Source: Vibrio sp. 10N
GTDB lineage: Bacteria; Pseudomonadota; Gammaproteobacteria; Enterobacterales; Vibrionaceae
Assembly (NCBI RefSeq): GCF_036245475.1
Contig: NZ_BTPM01000001.1
Coordinates: 2,418,001-2,482,000 of the forward strand
DNA: 64,000 bases
Direction: 5' to 3'
The notes beneath the pieces are model-generated. The model saw only the letters and a program-made list of their open reading frames with translations, ran no database searches and was not told the origin of the DNA. The translations under genes were made by a program, and so were the position numbers. Positions 47,765 to 57,232 of the stretch are shown here, piece by piece. The first letter of the stretch is position 1. Each line of letters opens with the position of its first letter.

Positions 47765-48496
47765 TTAATTATTATCAGTCCAAGCACTAAGCTTGGTTCG
47801 AAGACGCTGCATGGATTGACTCAGTATTTGGCTAACGCGCGATTCGCTGACACCCAATACCTCACCTATCTCCTTCAAATTTAACTCTTCGTCATAATAC
47901 AGGGATAACGTCAACGCTTCACGCTCCGGGAGCGATTTTATTGATTCTATTAACGCTTCGCGAAATGCATCATCTGCGACACCCTGAAAAGGTGAGTTAT
48001 CTTCTTCATCTGCAACAGATACAGAGTCTTCAGAAATGCCAAGGTCTTCAATGCCAACAAGTTTTGAGCAGTTAATGTCTGACAAAGCTTTATGGTATTG
48101 CTCCAAGCTCATTCCCAAATGGTTGGCCACTTCCATATCAGTTGGATCTCGGTTGAGCTCCACTTCCAATACCGAAATTGCCTGCGAAATATCACGGCTG
48201 TGCCTGTGTACCGAACGCGGCACCCAGTCTCCACGACGAATATCATCCAGCATCGCACCTCGAATACGAATGCCAGCGTAGGTCTCAAAGCTTGCACCTT
48301 TGCTACCGTCATAATTTTTTTGTGCTTCAATCAGGCCAATCATCCCAGCCTGAATCAAGTCTTCAACCAACACGTTAGGTGGTAAACGCCCAATTAAGTG
48401 GTGAGCGATTCGTTTCACCAATACTGAGTATTTCTCCAAGAAAGCTTGCTGACCACTCAAATTGGCATGCTGGTCATAGGTCAAAGCTTTATTCAC
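47765..48496 (-). CDS. fliA: Flagellar sigma factor FliA (sigma-28)
   Basis: A 243-residue sigma factor for late flagellar genes. It has regions 2 (LVEDLIQAGMIGLIEA), 3 and 4 (SLPEREALTLSLYYDEELNLKEIGEVLGVSESRVSQ). The start is GTG 48496, eight bases after AGAGGA; it overlaps the flhG end by eight bases. It stands between flhFG and the che genes, as in other vibrios. Confidence 0.95.
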   Translation of the reverse strand: MNKALTYDQHANLSGQQAFLEKYSVLVKRIAHHLIGRLPPNVLVEDLIQAGMIGLIEAQKNYDGSKGASFETYAGIRIRGAMLDDIRRGDWVPRSVHRHSRDISQAISVLEVELNRDPTDMEVANHLGMSLEQYHKALSDINCSKLVGIEDLGISEDSVSVADEEDNSPFQGVADDAFREALIESIKSLPEREALTLSLYYDEELNLKEIGEVLGVSESRVSQILSQSMQRLRTKLSAWTDNN

Positions 48497-49388
48497 CAAA
48501 CGGTTCCTCTAATACTTGGGGTCTGTTGAGTAATCTCTCGACAAAGAATTCCAAATGGCCACTTGGCACTTTTGGAATTGGCCAAGTGAGCGCTTTATTC
48601 GCCAGCGAACTCATCGCCAACGCTGCGGGTGAACGTGGGAACGCATCCACGACAATTTTTTGTCTCTTCACCGCTTGTCGCACTTTATCATCTAATGGAA
48701 TACAGGCGACTAACTCAAGGCTCACATTCAGGAATCGCTCTGTGACTAGGGTCAATTTTGTGAACAATTCTCGGCCTTCGCGATAGCTACGCACCATATT
48801 CGCCACAACTTTAAAGCGCTGCACTTGGTGTTCGCGGCTAAGCAGTTTAATCAACGCATAGGCATCGGTAATCGACGTTGGCTCGTCGCATACCACGACA
48901 ACCACATCTTGCGCCGCACGTGAAAAGCTCACGACCATGTCAGAAATACCCGCTGCGGTATCCACCAGCAGCACGTCCATTTCTTCTTCTAGGCTACCGA
49001 AAGCGCGAATAAGCCCCATATGCTGCGCATGACTTAACTCCGTCATGCTTTGGGTACCGGATGTGGCAGGAATGATTTTAATGCCGTGTGGACCTTCAAC
49101 AATGGCGTCTTTAAGATCGCATTCGCCCGCCAGCACATGACCTAGGTTTTTCTTTGGTCTAATGCCAAGCATGACATCGACATTCGCAAGACCCAAGTCG
49201 GCATCGAGAACCATCACTTTTTTGCCTTGGCGCGCCATACAAATCGCCAATCCAAGCGTCACGTTGGATTTACCAACGCCGCCTTTGCCACCAGTGACAG
49301 AGATAACTTTCGTTAAAGTTGGTTTAGTCAAACGTCTTAGGCCACTGGCCTGATCATGTATCATGTTATTTGTCATTTTCGCTTGCAT
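48489..49388 (-). CDS. flhG: MinD-like ATPase FlhG (FleN), flagellar number control
   Basis: A 299-residue ParA/MinD-type ATPase that keeps the polar flagellum number at one. The deviant Walker A is GGKGGVGKS. The N-terminal DQASGLR segment (residues 12-18) is the FlhF-GTPase activating motif. ATG 49388 follows AGGGGG of the flhF end. It overlaps fliA by eight bases. Confidence 0.95.
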   Translation of the reverse strand: MQAKMTNNMIHDQASGLRRLTKPTLTKVISVTGGKGGVGKSNVTLGLAICMARQGKKVMVLDADLGLANVDVMLGIRPKKNLGHVLAGECDLKDAIVEGPHGIKIIPATSGTQSMTELSHAQHMGLIRAFGSLEEEMDVLLVDTAAGISDMVVSFSRAAQDVVVVVCDEPTSITDAYALIKLLSREHQVQRFKVVANMVRSYREGRELFTKLTLVTERFLNVSLELVACIPLDDKVRQAVKRQKIVVDAFPRSPAALAMSSLANKALTWPIPKVPSGHLEFFVERLLNRPQVLEEPFGE

Positions 49389-50918
49389 CTAAACCCCCTC
49401 CATATCACTGTTCCAGAAGTGAGGTTCATTCTCTGTCGACTTCTCTAATAATTCGTTGGCTTTCGCAACCATGTATTTTGGCTGCGCGATCACGATGTCT
49501 TCCGGTACTCGCTGACCATTCGCAATGTAGGTCACCGGCAGTGCATTTTGTACAACGACACTAATAAACTCACCCAAACTCAACGACTCATCCAGCTTAG
49601 TCATAATGCAACCAGATAGCGGAATGCGTCTAAAGTGATCGAGTGTCTCCTGCAGTACTTGTCTCTGCGCTGTGGCAGGAAGAACAAGGTAACTGTGGAT
49701 CACTTCACCACTTTCTTGCATCAGAGTGTCTAACTGTTCAGACAAACGCACGTCACGTTGTCCCATGCCGGCAGTATCTATCAACACCAAACGTCGATTT
49801 CTCAACTGATAGAGTACATCGGCCAATTCTTCAGAATCTTTAGCAACTCTTACTGGGCAGCCCATAATTCGACCGTAAATCGATAGCTGCTCATGAGCGC
49901 CGATACGATAAGTATCTGTCGTCACTAGGGCGACATTGTCTGAGCCATATTCCATCGCCGCGCGCGCAGCAAGTTTTGCGACCGTGGTGGTTTTACCCAC
50001 GCCCGTGGGGCCAAGCAGCGCGACAATGCCGCCTTTGCGGAGAATGTCTTGCTTACTAATAACAATCTGATCGGAAACTAAAGACAGCAGCGCTTTCCAC
50101 GCTTTTTGTGGCGGTGTGTCTTCTGGAATATAACAAGCCAGCTGGTCAGAAAGCTCAGGGGAGATTCCCATGCGCTCAAGGCGCTTAATCAACATGGCGC
50201 GCAGCGGTTCACGACGCTCAACTTCTTGCCACATTAATCCGGAAACTTGATGCTCAAGTAGACGGCGAATCGAGGACATATCCTCTTTCATCGCTTCGAG
50301 CTCCTCGCCAAACTTGCCGTCACGGCCGCTACTTGGTCTGCGTGTCTCTCGAGCGTTTTCTAAATAGCTGTCGTCTGAGCGATAAGAGGGGCGAGCGCTA
50401 TCTTGGCGATCACGAAAAGCGGTCTCAGAACGGTTTTGCTGCGCATACTGCAAGCGGTCACTATTTTGATAGCCATCACTCGTCGAACGGGCATCACCCG
50501 CAGACTTACTGCGCTCCGACTGACGCTCTAGTAACGCTGAAAGTGAATCGGGTGGCGTATTCTTTGGTTTGCTTTGCTCGTTATCGTTACCGCGATAGCT
50601 TTTAAGCATATTGGCGAAACGATCGGTCATCGATGGTGGAGTGCTGCCATTAGGTGCGGCACTGCTTTTCTGCAGGTTTACCACATCGTCTTTAAGGTCA
50701 CGACCGTAATTCGGCAAGGCCGAACGTGCTGGTGCAGCGAGTGCATTGCTACCCATTTGACGTTCTGGCTGCGCAGTATCGCCATCGATTGCAGCAACGA
50801 TTTCTACGCCGCCCGCCACTTTTTTATTCGACATGATCACCGCATCTGCGCCAAGTTCTTCTTTAACTTGTAGCAGAGCTTGCCTCATATCTCTGGCGAA
50901 AAATCGTTTAATTTTCAA
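49389..50918 (-). CDS. flhF: SRP-like GTPase FlhF, flagellar placement
   Basis: A 509-residue GTPase of the SRP/FtsY type that places the flagellum at the pole. The N-terminal B domain is long and polar, then the N and G domains with GPTGVGKTTTVAKLAA and DTAGMGQRD. It immediately precedes flhG, its antagonist. Confidence 0.95.
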   Translation of the reverse strand: MKIKRFFARDMRQALLQVKEELGADAVIMSNKKVAGGVEIVAAIDGDTAQPERQMGSNALAAPARSALPNYGRDLKDDVVNLQKSSAAPNGSTPPSMTDRFANMLKSYRGNDNEQSKPKNTPPDSLSALLERQSERSKSAGDARSTSDGYQNSDRLQYAQQNRSETAFRDRQDSARPSYRSDDSYLENARETRRPSSGRDGKFGEELEAMKEDMSSIRRLLEHQVSGLMWQEVERREPLRAMLIKRLERMGISPELSDQLACYIPEDTPPQKAWKALLSLVSDQIVISKQDILRKGGIVALLGPTGVGKTTTVAKLAARAAMEYGSDNVALVTTDTYRIGAHEQLSIYGRIMGCPVRVAKDSEELADVLYQLRNRRLVLIDTAGMGQRDVRLSEQLDTLMQESGEVIHSYLVLPATAQRQVLQETLDHFRRIPLSGCIMTKLDESLSLGEFISVVVQNALPVTYIANGQRVPEDIVIAQPKYMVAKANELLEKSTENEPHFWNSDMEGV

Positions 50919-50991
50919 GTGTTACATCCATTCAATGTGCAATATCCGATTCGACGGTTCGCCGATATCAAGACCGGCGCCAGCGCTAAGG

Positions 50992-53097
50992 TTAATTACC
51001 TACGGCCTGCACGATTCTAATCTGTTTTTCATCAGGGATTTCTTGGTACGACAAGACTCGTAAGTTCGGAATGGTATTTTTCACGAATTTAGCGAGCGTC
51101 GAACGCAATACGCCCGATGTTAGCAGCACAGCTGCCTCTCCTTTTAGCTCTTGCTCTTGAGTCGCTTGTGTCAGCGAAGCTTGAAGTCTTTCGGCTAATC
51201 CAGGTTCAATGCCAGCGGATTCACCGCCAGACGCTTGCATTGTTTGATGCAAAATTTGTTCCAGCTCAGGTATCAGCGTAATCACTGGAAGTTCTGGCTC
51301 TATACCGTTGATTTCCTGAACAATCAGGCGTTTGAGTGAGATACGAACGGCAGCCGTCAATACGTCAGGTTCTTGACTCTTGCCGGAGTATTCCGCCAAA
51401 GTTTGGACGATGGTACGAATATCGCGGATAGGGATCGCTTCATGCAGCAAGTTCTGCAGCACCTTGACCACGGTACCCAATGGCAACTGCTCTGGGACAA
51501 AATCTTCCACCAGTTTCGGTGCACTTCGGCCAAGCATTTCCAGAAGGTTCTGGACTTCTTCGTGACCCAATAGCTGCGCTGCATTGTTGGTCAAAAGCTG
51601 ACTTAAATGAGTAGCAAGAACAGTCGATGAGTCAACAACGGTATAACCCAGCGCCTGTGCGTGCTCTCGCTGCGCTTCTTGGATCCAAACCGCTTCGAGG
51701 CCAAATGCAGGGTCAATAGTCTGCTCACCATCAATCAGGCCATAAACTTGCCCTGGGTTAATGGCAAGTTCCTGATCCGGGCGAATTTCCGCTTCACCCA
51801 CCGCGACACCCATCAAGGTAATTCGGTAAGAGTTAGGCGTAAGTTCCAAGTTGTCACGAATGTGTACTGCGGGAATAAGAAAGCCAAAATCTTGGGAGAG
51901 TTTTTTACGCACGCCCTTCACTCGCTCTAGCAGCTCACCACCTTGGTCTCTGTCTACCAATGGAATTAAGCGATAACCCACTTCAAGACCAATAACATCA
52001 ACAGGTTGAACGTCATCCCAAGACAGCTCTTTAGGCGGTGCAGCAGGGTCATTACTGTTCGCACCCACCTCGGCAGGAAGGTTCTTGTCATCTTCTTTGG
52101 CTTGTTGCTTGCGATGCATCCAGTACGCACCACCACCCGCAAGGGCCGCCAAAAGAAGGAAGGCAAAGTGCGGCATACCCGGCACAATACCCATCACACC
52201 CAAGATACCTGCGGTAATGGTTAGTGCTTTAGGGTTATCAAATAGCTGGAATACGACCTGCTGCCCCATGTCTTCGTCAGTATTTTGACGGGTCACCATG
52301 ATAGCGGCGGCAATAGACAATAGTAGAGACGGGATTTGGGCAACCAAACCATCACCAATGGTGAGCAAAGTATAGATTTGCAGCGCATCCGTAAACCCAA
52401 GAGAGTGCTGCATCATACCGATGCTTAAACCACCGACGATGTTCAAAAACAGGATCAAGATACCGGCAATTGCATCGCCCTTAACAAACTTAGACGCACC
52501 ATCCATCGAGCCGTAGAAATCGGCCTCTTTGGTCACTTCGAAACGGCGCAGACGCGCTTGGTCTTGGTCAATGAGACCGGCGTTAAGGTCGGCGTCGATC
52601 GCCATCTGCTTGCCTGGTAGGGCATCAAGTGTAAAGCGAGCGCTTACCTCAGAAATACGTCCCGCACCTTTGGTAACAACCATGAAGTTAATGATCATCA
52701 AAATCATAAACACCACAAGACCGACGGCATAGTTACCACCGATAACCACATTACCAAACGCTTCAATCACGTTACCGGCTGCGCTGCCCCCTTCGTGACC
52801 ATAAAGTAATACCACACGAGTAGAGGCCACGTTCAATGCCAGACGCAGCAGCGTTGCAATCAGCAGTACCGTAGGGAACGCAGCAAAATCGAGAGGACGA
52901 CGGGTATAGACCGACACCAGCAAGACCACCATGGCCAATGCGATGTTAAACGTGAAGAACAAGTCGAGCAAAATTGCCGGGATCGGCAATACAATCATCG
53001 CAAGCGCGGCAAGCACCATAACCGGTGCACCGATAGCGGGTAGCGCACGACGCGGAATGTTCGGCAACTTATCGGTAAAAGGTAACGTCAATTTCAT
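50992..53097 (-). CDS. flhA: Flagellar export gate protein FlhA
   Basis: A 701-residue export-gate protein with about eight membrane helices and a cytoplasmic domain that forms the nonameric docking ring. The conserved loop GRISEVSARFTLDALPGKQMAIDADLNAG is present in parts. The likely start is ATG 53097 (MKLTLPFTDK), as in other vibrios; an in-frame GTG at 53124 after AAGGA is possible. A sigma-54-type promoter lies about 60 bp upstream of the start. Confidence 0.94.
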   Translation of the reverse strand: MKLTLPFTDKLPNIPRRALPAIGAPVMVLAALAMIVLPIPAILLDLFFTFNIALAMVVLLVSVYTRRPLDFAAFPTVLLIATLLRLALNVASTRVVLLYGHEGGSAAGNVIEAFGNVVIGGNYAVGLVVFMILMIINFMVVTKGAGRISEVSARFTLDALPGKQMAIDADLNAGLIDQDQARLRRFEVTKEADFYGSMDGASKFVKGDAIAGILILFLNIVGGLSIGMMQHSLGFTDALQIYTLLTIGDGLVAQIPSLLLSIAAAIMVTRQNTDEDMGQQVVFQLFDNPKALTITAGILGVMGIVPGMPHFAFLLLAALAGGGAYWMHRKQQAKEDDKNLPAEVGANSNDPAAPPKELSWDDVQPVDVIGLEVGYRLIPLVDRDQGGELLERVKGVRKKLSQDFGFLIPAVHIRDNLELTPNSYRITLMGVAVGEAEIRPDQELAINPGQVYGLIDGEQTIDPAFGLEAVWIQEAQREHAQALGYTVVDSSTVLATHLSQLLTNNAAQLLGHEEVQNLLEMLGRSAPKLVEDFVPEQLPLGTVVKVLQNLLHEAIPIRDIRTIVQTLAEYSGKSQEPDVLTAAVRISLKRLIVQEINGIEPELPVITLIPELEQILHQTMQASGGESAGIEPGLAERLQASLTQATQEQELKGEAAVLLTSGVLRSTLAKFVKNTIPNLRVLSYQEIPDEKQIRIVQAVGN

Positions 53098-53167
53098 TAC
53101 GGATAGTTCACTGCAGGTCTCCACTTTCCTTGGAGACGCGGGTTGTTTCTTTTAATACAGGCTAATG

Positions 53168-53183
53168 TGCAAGAATTACGCCA
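53168..53183 (-). promoter_or_regulatory. Sigma-54-type promoter of flhA
   Basis: TGGCGTAATTCTTGCA has the GG and GC dinucleotides separated by ten bases, the sigma-54 rule (TGGCAC-N5-TTGCA). It lies in the 130-bp gap between flhB and flhA and points at flhA. Class III flagellar genes of Vibrio use sigma-54 with FlrC, which fits flhAFG-fliA. Confidence 0.65.
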
Positions 53184-53227
53184 TTAACGTCCGCCATTTT
53201 TTTGACACCAACGTAAATATGGCTGCG

Positions 53228-54358
53228 TTAATAGCGCATATCTTTCGGGATGGTCATCTGGTCATTTTGCAACTTCGGTCGTTGTCCGCCTTTCTTACGA
53301 TACTGTTTAAGCTGGTAAACGTAGGCCAGTATTTGCGCCACCGCGGCGAACAGCCCATCGGGAATTTCCTGCTCAAGTTCAGTGGTGTGATAAAGCGAGC
53401 GCGCCAATGGCGGCGAAGGAATCACGTAAATATTGTGCTCTCTTGCCACTTCACGAATTTTCAGCGCCATGTGATCCACACCTTTTGCGACCACAATCGG
53501 TGCTTTGTCTTGGCCTTGCTTATAGCGCAGTGCCACGGAGAAGTGCTCAGGGTTGGTGACAATAACGTCCGCTTGAGGCACTTCTGCCATCATTCGGCGC
53601 TGTGCTGCTTCACGTTGCAGCATACGAATACGCCCTTTCACCTCGGGTTTACCTTCGGTGTCTTTGTACTCGTCCTTCACTTCTTGTTTCGTCATTTTCA
53701 GTTGGTTGGCGTGCTGCCAAATCTGAAATGGAATATCTATCGCCACCACGATAAGCAGCGTAGTACTGATCAGTAAAATAAAGTTAAGTAAGATATCCAG
53801 CGCGTGGAAGATGTTTTGTGGGTACACCTCCATACTGAGCTGGAATAGATCCGCTCGAGAGGCATTCACCAAATAAAACGCCATTCCGGCAACCAAGGCG
53901 ACTTTTAAAATCGATTTGATCAGCTCCACCCAGCTTTGCATGCCAAGCATACGCTTTACACCGCTAAGTGGGTTCATTTTCGACATCTTCGGCATCGCCG
54001 CTTCCGCAGAAAAACTGATGCCTCCAACGCCAGCCGCACCAATAAGCGCAGCAACAAACAGCACCACCAGAATCAACGTCAATGGCAGCAGCAAGCTCGA
54101 CAGCGCACCGAGTACCACATCAAACAGCTTGGTGGGATCGTAGATTTCTTCGCGGGTTAGGGTGAATAGCCTCGACATCGAGCTAAATAGCGCCCGCGCT
54201 AACCCCTCGCCGAACATCATCAGCGAAAGTGCACCAACTATCAGGACCGAGACAGAGGCCAACTCTTTGGAGCGCGCCACCTGCCCCTTTTCGCGAGCTT
54301 GTTTAAGCCGCTGGGGGGTGGCGTCTTCGGTGCGTTCTTGGCCGTCGGATTCTGCCAT
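53228..54358 (-). CDS. flhB: Flagellar export protein FlhB
   Basis: A 376-residue export-gate protein that switches substrate class from hook to filament. It has four membrane helices and a cytoplasmic autocleaving domain. The cleavage site reads NPEH at 269-272, where most FlhB have NPTH; the cleaved Asn-Pro pair and the histidine are kept. The N-terminus DGQERTEDATPQRLKQAREKG is typical. It follows fliR by 13 bases. Confidence 0.95.
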   Translation of the reverse strand: MAESDGQERTEDATPQRLKQAREKGQVARSKELASVSVLIVGALSLMMFGEGLARALFSSMSRLFTLTREEIYDPTKLFDVVLGALSSLLLPLTLILVVLFVAALIGAAGVGGISFSAEAAMPKMSKMNPLSGVKRMLGMQSWVELIKSILKVALVAGMAFYLVNASRADLFQLSMEVYPQNIFHALDILLNFILLISTTLLIVVAIDIPFQIWQHANQLKMTKQEVKDEYKDTEGKPEVKGRIRMLQREAAQRRMMAEVPQADVIVTNPEHFSVALRYKQGQDKAPIVVAKGVDHMALKIREVAREHNIYVIPSPPLARSLYHTTELEQEIPDGLFAAVAQILAYVYQLKQYRKKGGQRPKLQNDQMTIPKDMRY

Positions 54359-54371
54359 GGTTAGCCCTCCC

Positions 54372-55154
54372 CTAGCACGCGAGATCGATCAAGCGACACA
54401 CCTGACCTTCTACTTGTAACCAATAGAGCTGATAGTGACTATACAGCCCCGCCATGATGTACCAACAGATCATCAAACCGATCAGTAGCGCAAACGCGAA
54501 GCCGAGCGAGAAGATGTTTAGTTGCGGCGCCGCACGAGTCATTACGCCGAAAGAAAGGTTTACCGTTAACAGAGCGATGATCCCGGCCAATGCCATACTC
54601 AATGCCGTTTGGAACATGATTCCCAACCATCCGGCCATCTCGCGAAAATCCGCACTTGAGAGATGTCCCGAGCCAACAGGCAAGGTTTTGAAACTCATCA
54701 CCACCAATTGGATCATCTTAAGGTGGCCATCAGTCGCAAGAAAAAACATCGTCGTAAGAAACAGAAACAGCTGACCCAGTACCGGTGTGTTTTGGCCATT
54801 CGCAGGATCAACCATAGAGGCAAAGCCGAGACTCGACTGCATACCCAAGATCTGACCAAGCATTACAAAGGTTTGAACCATAAAGACCGTTACCATACCC
54901 ATCGCAGTGCCAATCAGTATTTGCTCAGCAACGGTAAGAAATCCCTGAAAAGACAATAACTCGATAGTTTGCGGAATAGCGGGGATGGATGGAGACACCG
55001 CCAGCGTCAACGCGAGCCCTAAGAACAGTCGAATGCGAGGTGAAACAAAGTTCGCCCCTGTAACCGACATCACCATCAACATGGCGGAAATGCGTACATA
55101 AGGCCAAAAGAAGTTAGCTAACCAATCGAGGACGTCACTCGCTGGATATTCCAT
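54372..55154 (-). CDS. fliR: Flagellar export gate protein FliR
   Basis: A 260-residue membrane protein that forms the FliPQR export channel with FliP and FliQ. It has about six hydrophobic segments and the family's FFWPYVRISAMLMV start. It lies six bases after fliQ and 13 before flhB. Confidence 0.94.
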   Translation of the reverse strand: MEYPASDVLDWLANFFWPYVRISAMLMVMSVTGANFVSPRIRLFLGLALTLAVSPSIPAIPQTIELLSFQGFLTVAEQILIGTAMGMVTVFMVQTFVMLGQILGMQSSLGFASMVDPANGQNTPVLGQLFLFLTTMFFLATDGHLKMIQLVVMSFKTLPVGSGHLSSADFREMAGWLGIMFQTALSMALAGIIALLTVNLSFGVMTRAAPQLNIFSLGFAFALLIGLMICWYIMAGLYSHYQLYWLQVEGQVCRLIDLAC

Positions 55155-55160
55155 ACTCGG

Positions 55161-55430
55161 TTACCAAAGCACCAATGGGAGTCGTTCGATGATGTCATAG
55201 AAAAACTCCATCATCATCTGCGTCCCCCAATGGGCAAACGCCATCAGTGCCAAAATGGTGACAATCAACCTAGGCAAGAAGCTCAAGGTCTGTTCGTTGA
55301 TCGATGTTGCAGCTTGGAAGATGGCCACGATAAGGCCGACTAAAAGACTCGGTACCACGATGGCACACACCAACAGCAGTACCATCCATAGCGCATCTCT
55401 AAACAGTTCAACAAACATCTCAGGAGTCAT
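55161..55430 (-). CDS. fliQ: Flagellar export gate protein FliQ
   Basis: An 89-residue protein with two membrane hairpin helices (about 13-40 and 50-75). Sequence MTPEMFVELFRDALWMVLLL and the QEQTLSF-like segment INEQTLSFLPR fit FliQ. It sits between fliP and fliR. Confidence 0.95.
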   Translation of the reverse strand: MTPEMFVELFRDALWMVLLLVCAIVVPSLLVGLIVAIFQAATSINEQTLSFLPRLIVTILALMAFAHWGTQMMMEFFYDIIERLPLVLW

Positions 55431-55443
55431 AATGCTACTCCAG

Positions 55444-56307
55444 CTACAAGGCGAAACTGCCGGCTAAGGTGGAAAGAATTAAGTTCCACCCATCCACCAG
55501 CACAAACAGCATCAGTTTAAACGGCAATGAAACGATCATCGGCGAGAGCATCATCATACCCATCGCCATCAAAATCGATGCAACCACCAAGTCGATGATC
55601 AAGAACGGCAAAAACAGCATGAAGCCAATCTGGAATGCGGTCTTTAGCTCTGAGGTAATAAACGCCGGGATCAGTACCGCCATGGAAACGTCTTCCGGAT
55701 TTTGCGCAGTAGAGCCCGACATTTCAACGAACGTCTCTAAATCCTTTACGCGGGTTTGTTTCAGCATAAAGTCTTTGATCGGCGCTTGAGCCTGCTCAAA
55801 GGATTGCTTGGCATTGATCTGTTCATTGAGGTATGGCTGGATCGCTCTGTCATTCACCTGATTAAGCACTGGCGACATGATAAAAAAGGTCAAAAAGATG
55901 GCGATACCAATAATGACTTGATTCGATGGTGTTTGCTGCAGACCCATCGCCTGACGCAATATCGACATCACCACGACAATACGGGTAAATGAAGTCATCA
56001 AAATCACCATAGCAGGCAAGAAGCCCAGCATGGTCATTAACGCCAGTATTTGCAGGTTGACCGAATAGTCTTCACTGCCGTCAGGATTAGTCGTCATAGT
56101 GAACGCGGGTATCCCTGGGCCGGAGCCAAACGCGCTCGCACTACTGGTACCAGCCGCTCCTTGGTCATTCCGCATTTCAGCGACAGTGACGCTACTGCTC
56201 GGTGCAGCATTACTTGGAATTGGGGTAGACAGCGCTTCTTCAGCCGCACTTAATGGCGCAACCACCAACATCAAACAGGCAAAAAAGAGTCGGATCCAAT
56301 TAGTCAT
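55444..56307 (-). CDS. fliP: Flagellar export gate protein FliP
   Basis: A 287-residue export-gate protein with a cleavable-type N-terminal hydrophobic segment and a core starting [23 protein letters not shown]. The family segments [22 protein letters not shown] and [20 protein letters not shown] are present. It overlaps fliO by eight bases. Confidence 0.95.
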   Translation of the reverse strand: MTNWIRLFFACLMLVVAPLSAAEEALSTPIPSNAAPSSSVTVAEMRNDQGAAGTSSASAFGSGPGIPAFTMTTNPDGSEDYSVNLQILALMTMLGFLPAMVILMTSFTRIVVVMSILRQAMGLQQTPSNQVIIGIAIFLTFFIMSPVLNQVNDRAIQPYLNEQINAKQSFEQAQAPIKDFMLKQTRVKDLETFVEMSGSTAQNPEDVSMAVLIPAFITSELKTAFQIGFMLFLPFLIIDLVVASILMAMGMMMLSPMIVSLPFKLMLFVLVDGWNLILSTLAGSFAL

Positions 56308-56725
56308 TCTGAGTCTGCTTTTTCATAATTTTCGACAGCTGACTGGCAAACGCTGGCTGAGTTATCTCACTCTCTTCGAGTGGCTTCTCTAGCTTTGAGA
56401 TCAGTTGAATCGATTGAGCGGTAATGCCCACTAAAAACTGCTCTTCACCCGCTTCTACAATCGCAATACGCTCTTTGGTTCCAACGGGGATCTGACGTAC
56501 GATTTTAAGCCCTTGCTGATTGACCAGAGAAGGCACCTTCATGCGCTTTAACACCCATGCCAAACCTAAAATAACGGCAATCACTAACACCAGTGAGCCA
56601 AGCGTCGCCGCAAAGTCAAACGGCGAGCCCCCATTTGGCGATACCTCGGGCGCGGCATACGTCATCCCAGAAGCCAAAAACAGCGCCGTCCCAACCATGG
56701 ACGACAAACGTCGATTCAATGTCAT
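56300..56725 (-). CDS. fliO: Flagellar biosynthesis protein FliO
   Basis: A small membrane protein (141 residues from ATG 56725) that helps assemble the FliP ring. It has an N-terminal hydrophobic leader, a membrane helix at about 45-60 ([21 protein letters not shown]) and a cytoplasmic domain. A GTG at 56743 would give 147 residues; neither start has a good ribosome site, so the N-terminus is uncertain. It overlaps fliP. Confidence 0.88.
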   Translation of the reverse strand: MTLNRRLSSMVGTALFLASGMTYAAPEVSPNGGSPFDFAATLGSLVLVIAVILGLAWVLKRMKVPSLVNQQGLKIVRQIPVGTKERIAIVEAGEEQFLVGITAQSIQLISKLEKPLEESEITQPAFASQLSKIMKKQTQND

Positions 56726-56769
56726 GTACTCAGTTCTATTCACGAATGGTTCGAATAACGAAAACTCTA

Positions 56770-57180
56770 TTAACGAAGTTTCTTAATGCGCTCTGTTTGG
56801 CTAATCACGTCAGTTAAGCGAATACCAAACTTATCGTTGACCACCACCACTTCACCATGCGCAATCAAAGTGCCGTTTACCATGACATCCAGTGACTCAC
56901 CGGCAATTCGGTCAAGTTCTACCACTGAACCTTGGTTAAGTTGCAACAAGTTACGAATACTGATTTGCGAGCGTCCTACTTCCATCGAAATGGTGACAGG
57001 AATGTCCATGATAGTATCAAGCTTACGGCGCTCATCGTCGCTAATTGGCGCTGGTGAATCTTCTAGCTCATCCAGTGGCGCAGCTAAAACCTCGTCGACA
57101 TCCACATCTGGGGCCATCGGATCTTCGCCCAGCGCCGCTGCCCATTCATCCGCTAATTTTTGGTCATCACTGATTGTCAT
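56770..57180 (-). CDS. fliN: Flagellar motor switch protein FliN
   Basis: A 136-residue C-ring protein with a C-terminal SpoA domain (IPVTISMEVGRSQISIRNLL ... LDVMVNGTLIAHGEVVVVNDKFGIRL, shortened). It forms rings with FliM and docks FliH. The acidic N-terminal 50 residues are variable. It follows fliM by 52 bases. Confidence 0.94.
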   Translation of the reverse strand: MTISDDQKLADEWAAALGEDPMAPDVDVDEVLAAPLDELEDSPAPISDDERRKLDTIMDIPVTISMEVGRSQISIRNLLQLNQGSVVELDRIAGESLDVMVNGTLIAHGEVVVVNDKFGIRLTDVISQTERIKKLR

Positions 57181-57232
57181 TGGTTATCTCTACTTCTATT
57201 GTTCTGTTGTACCGCGCCTAAGCGCGATCCTG

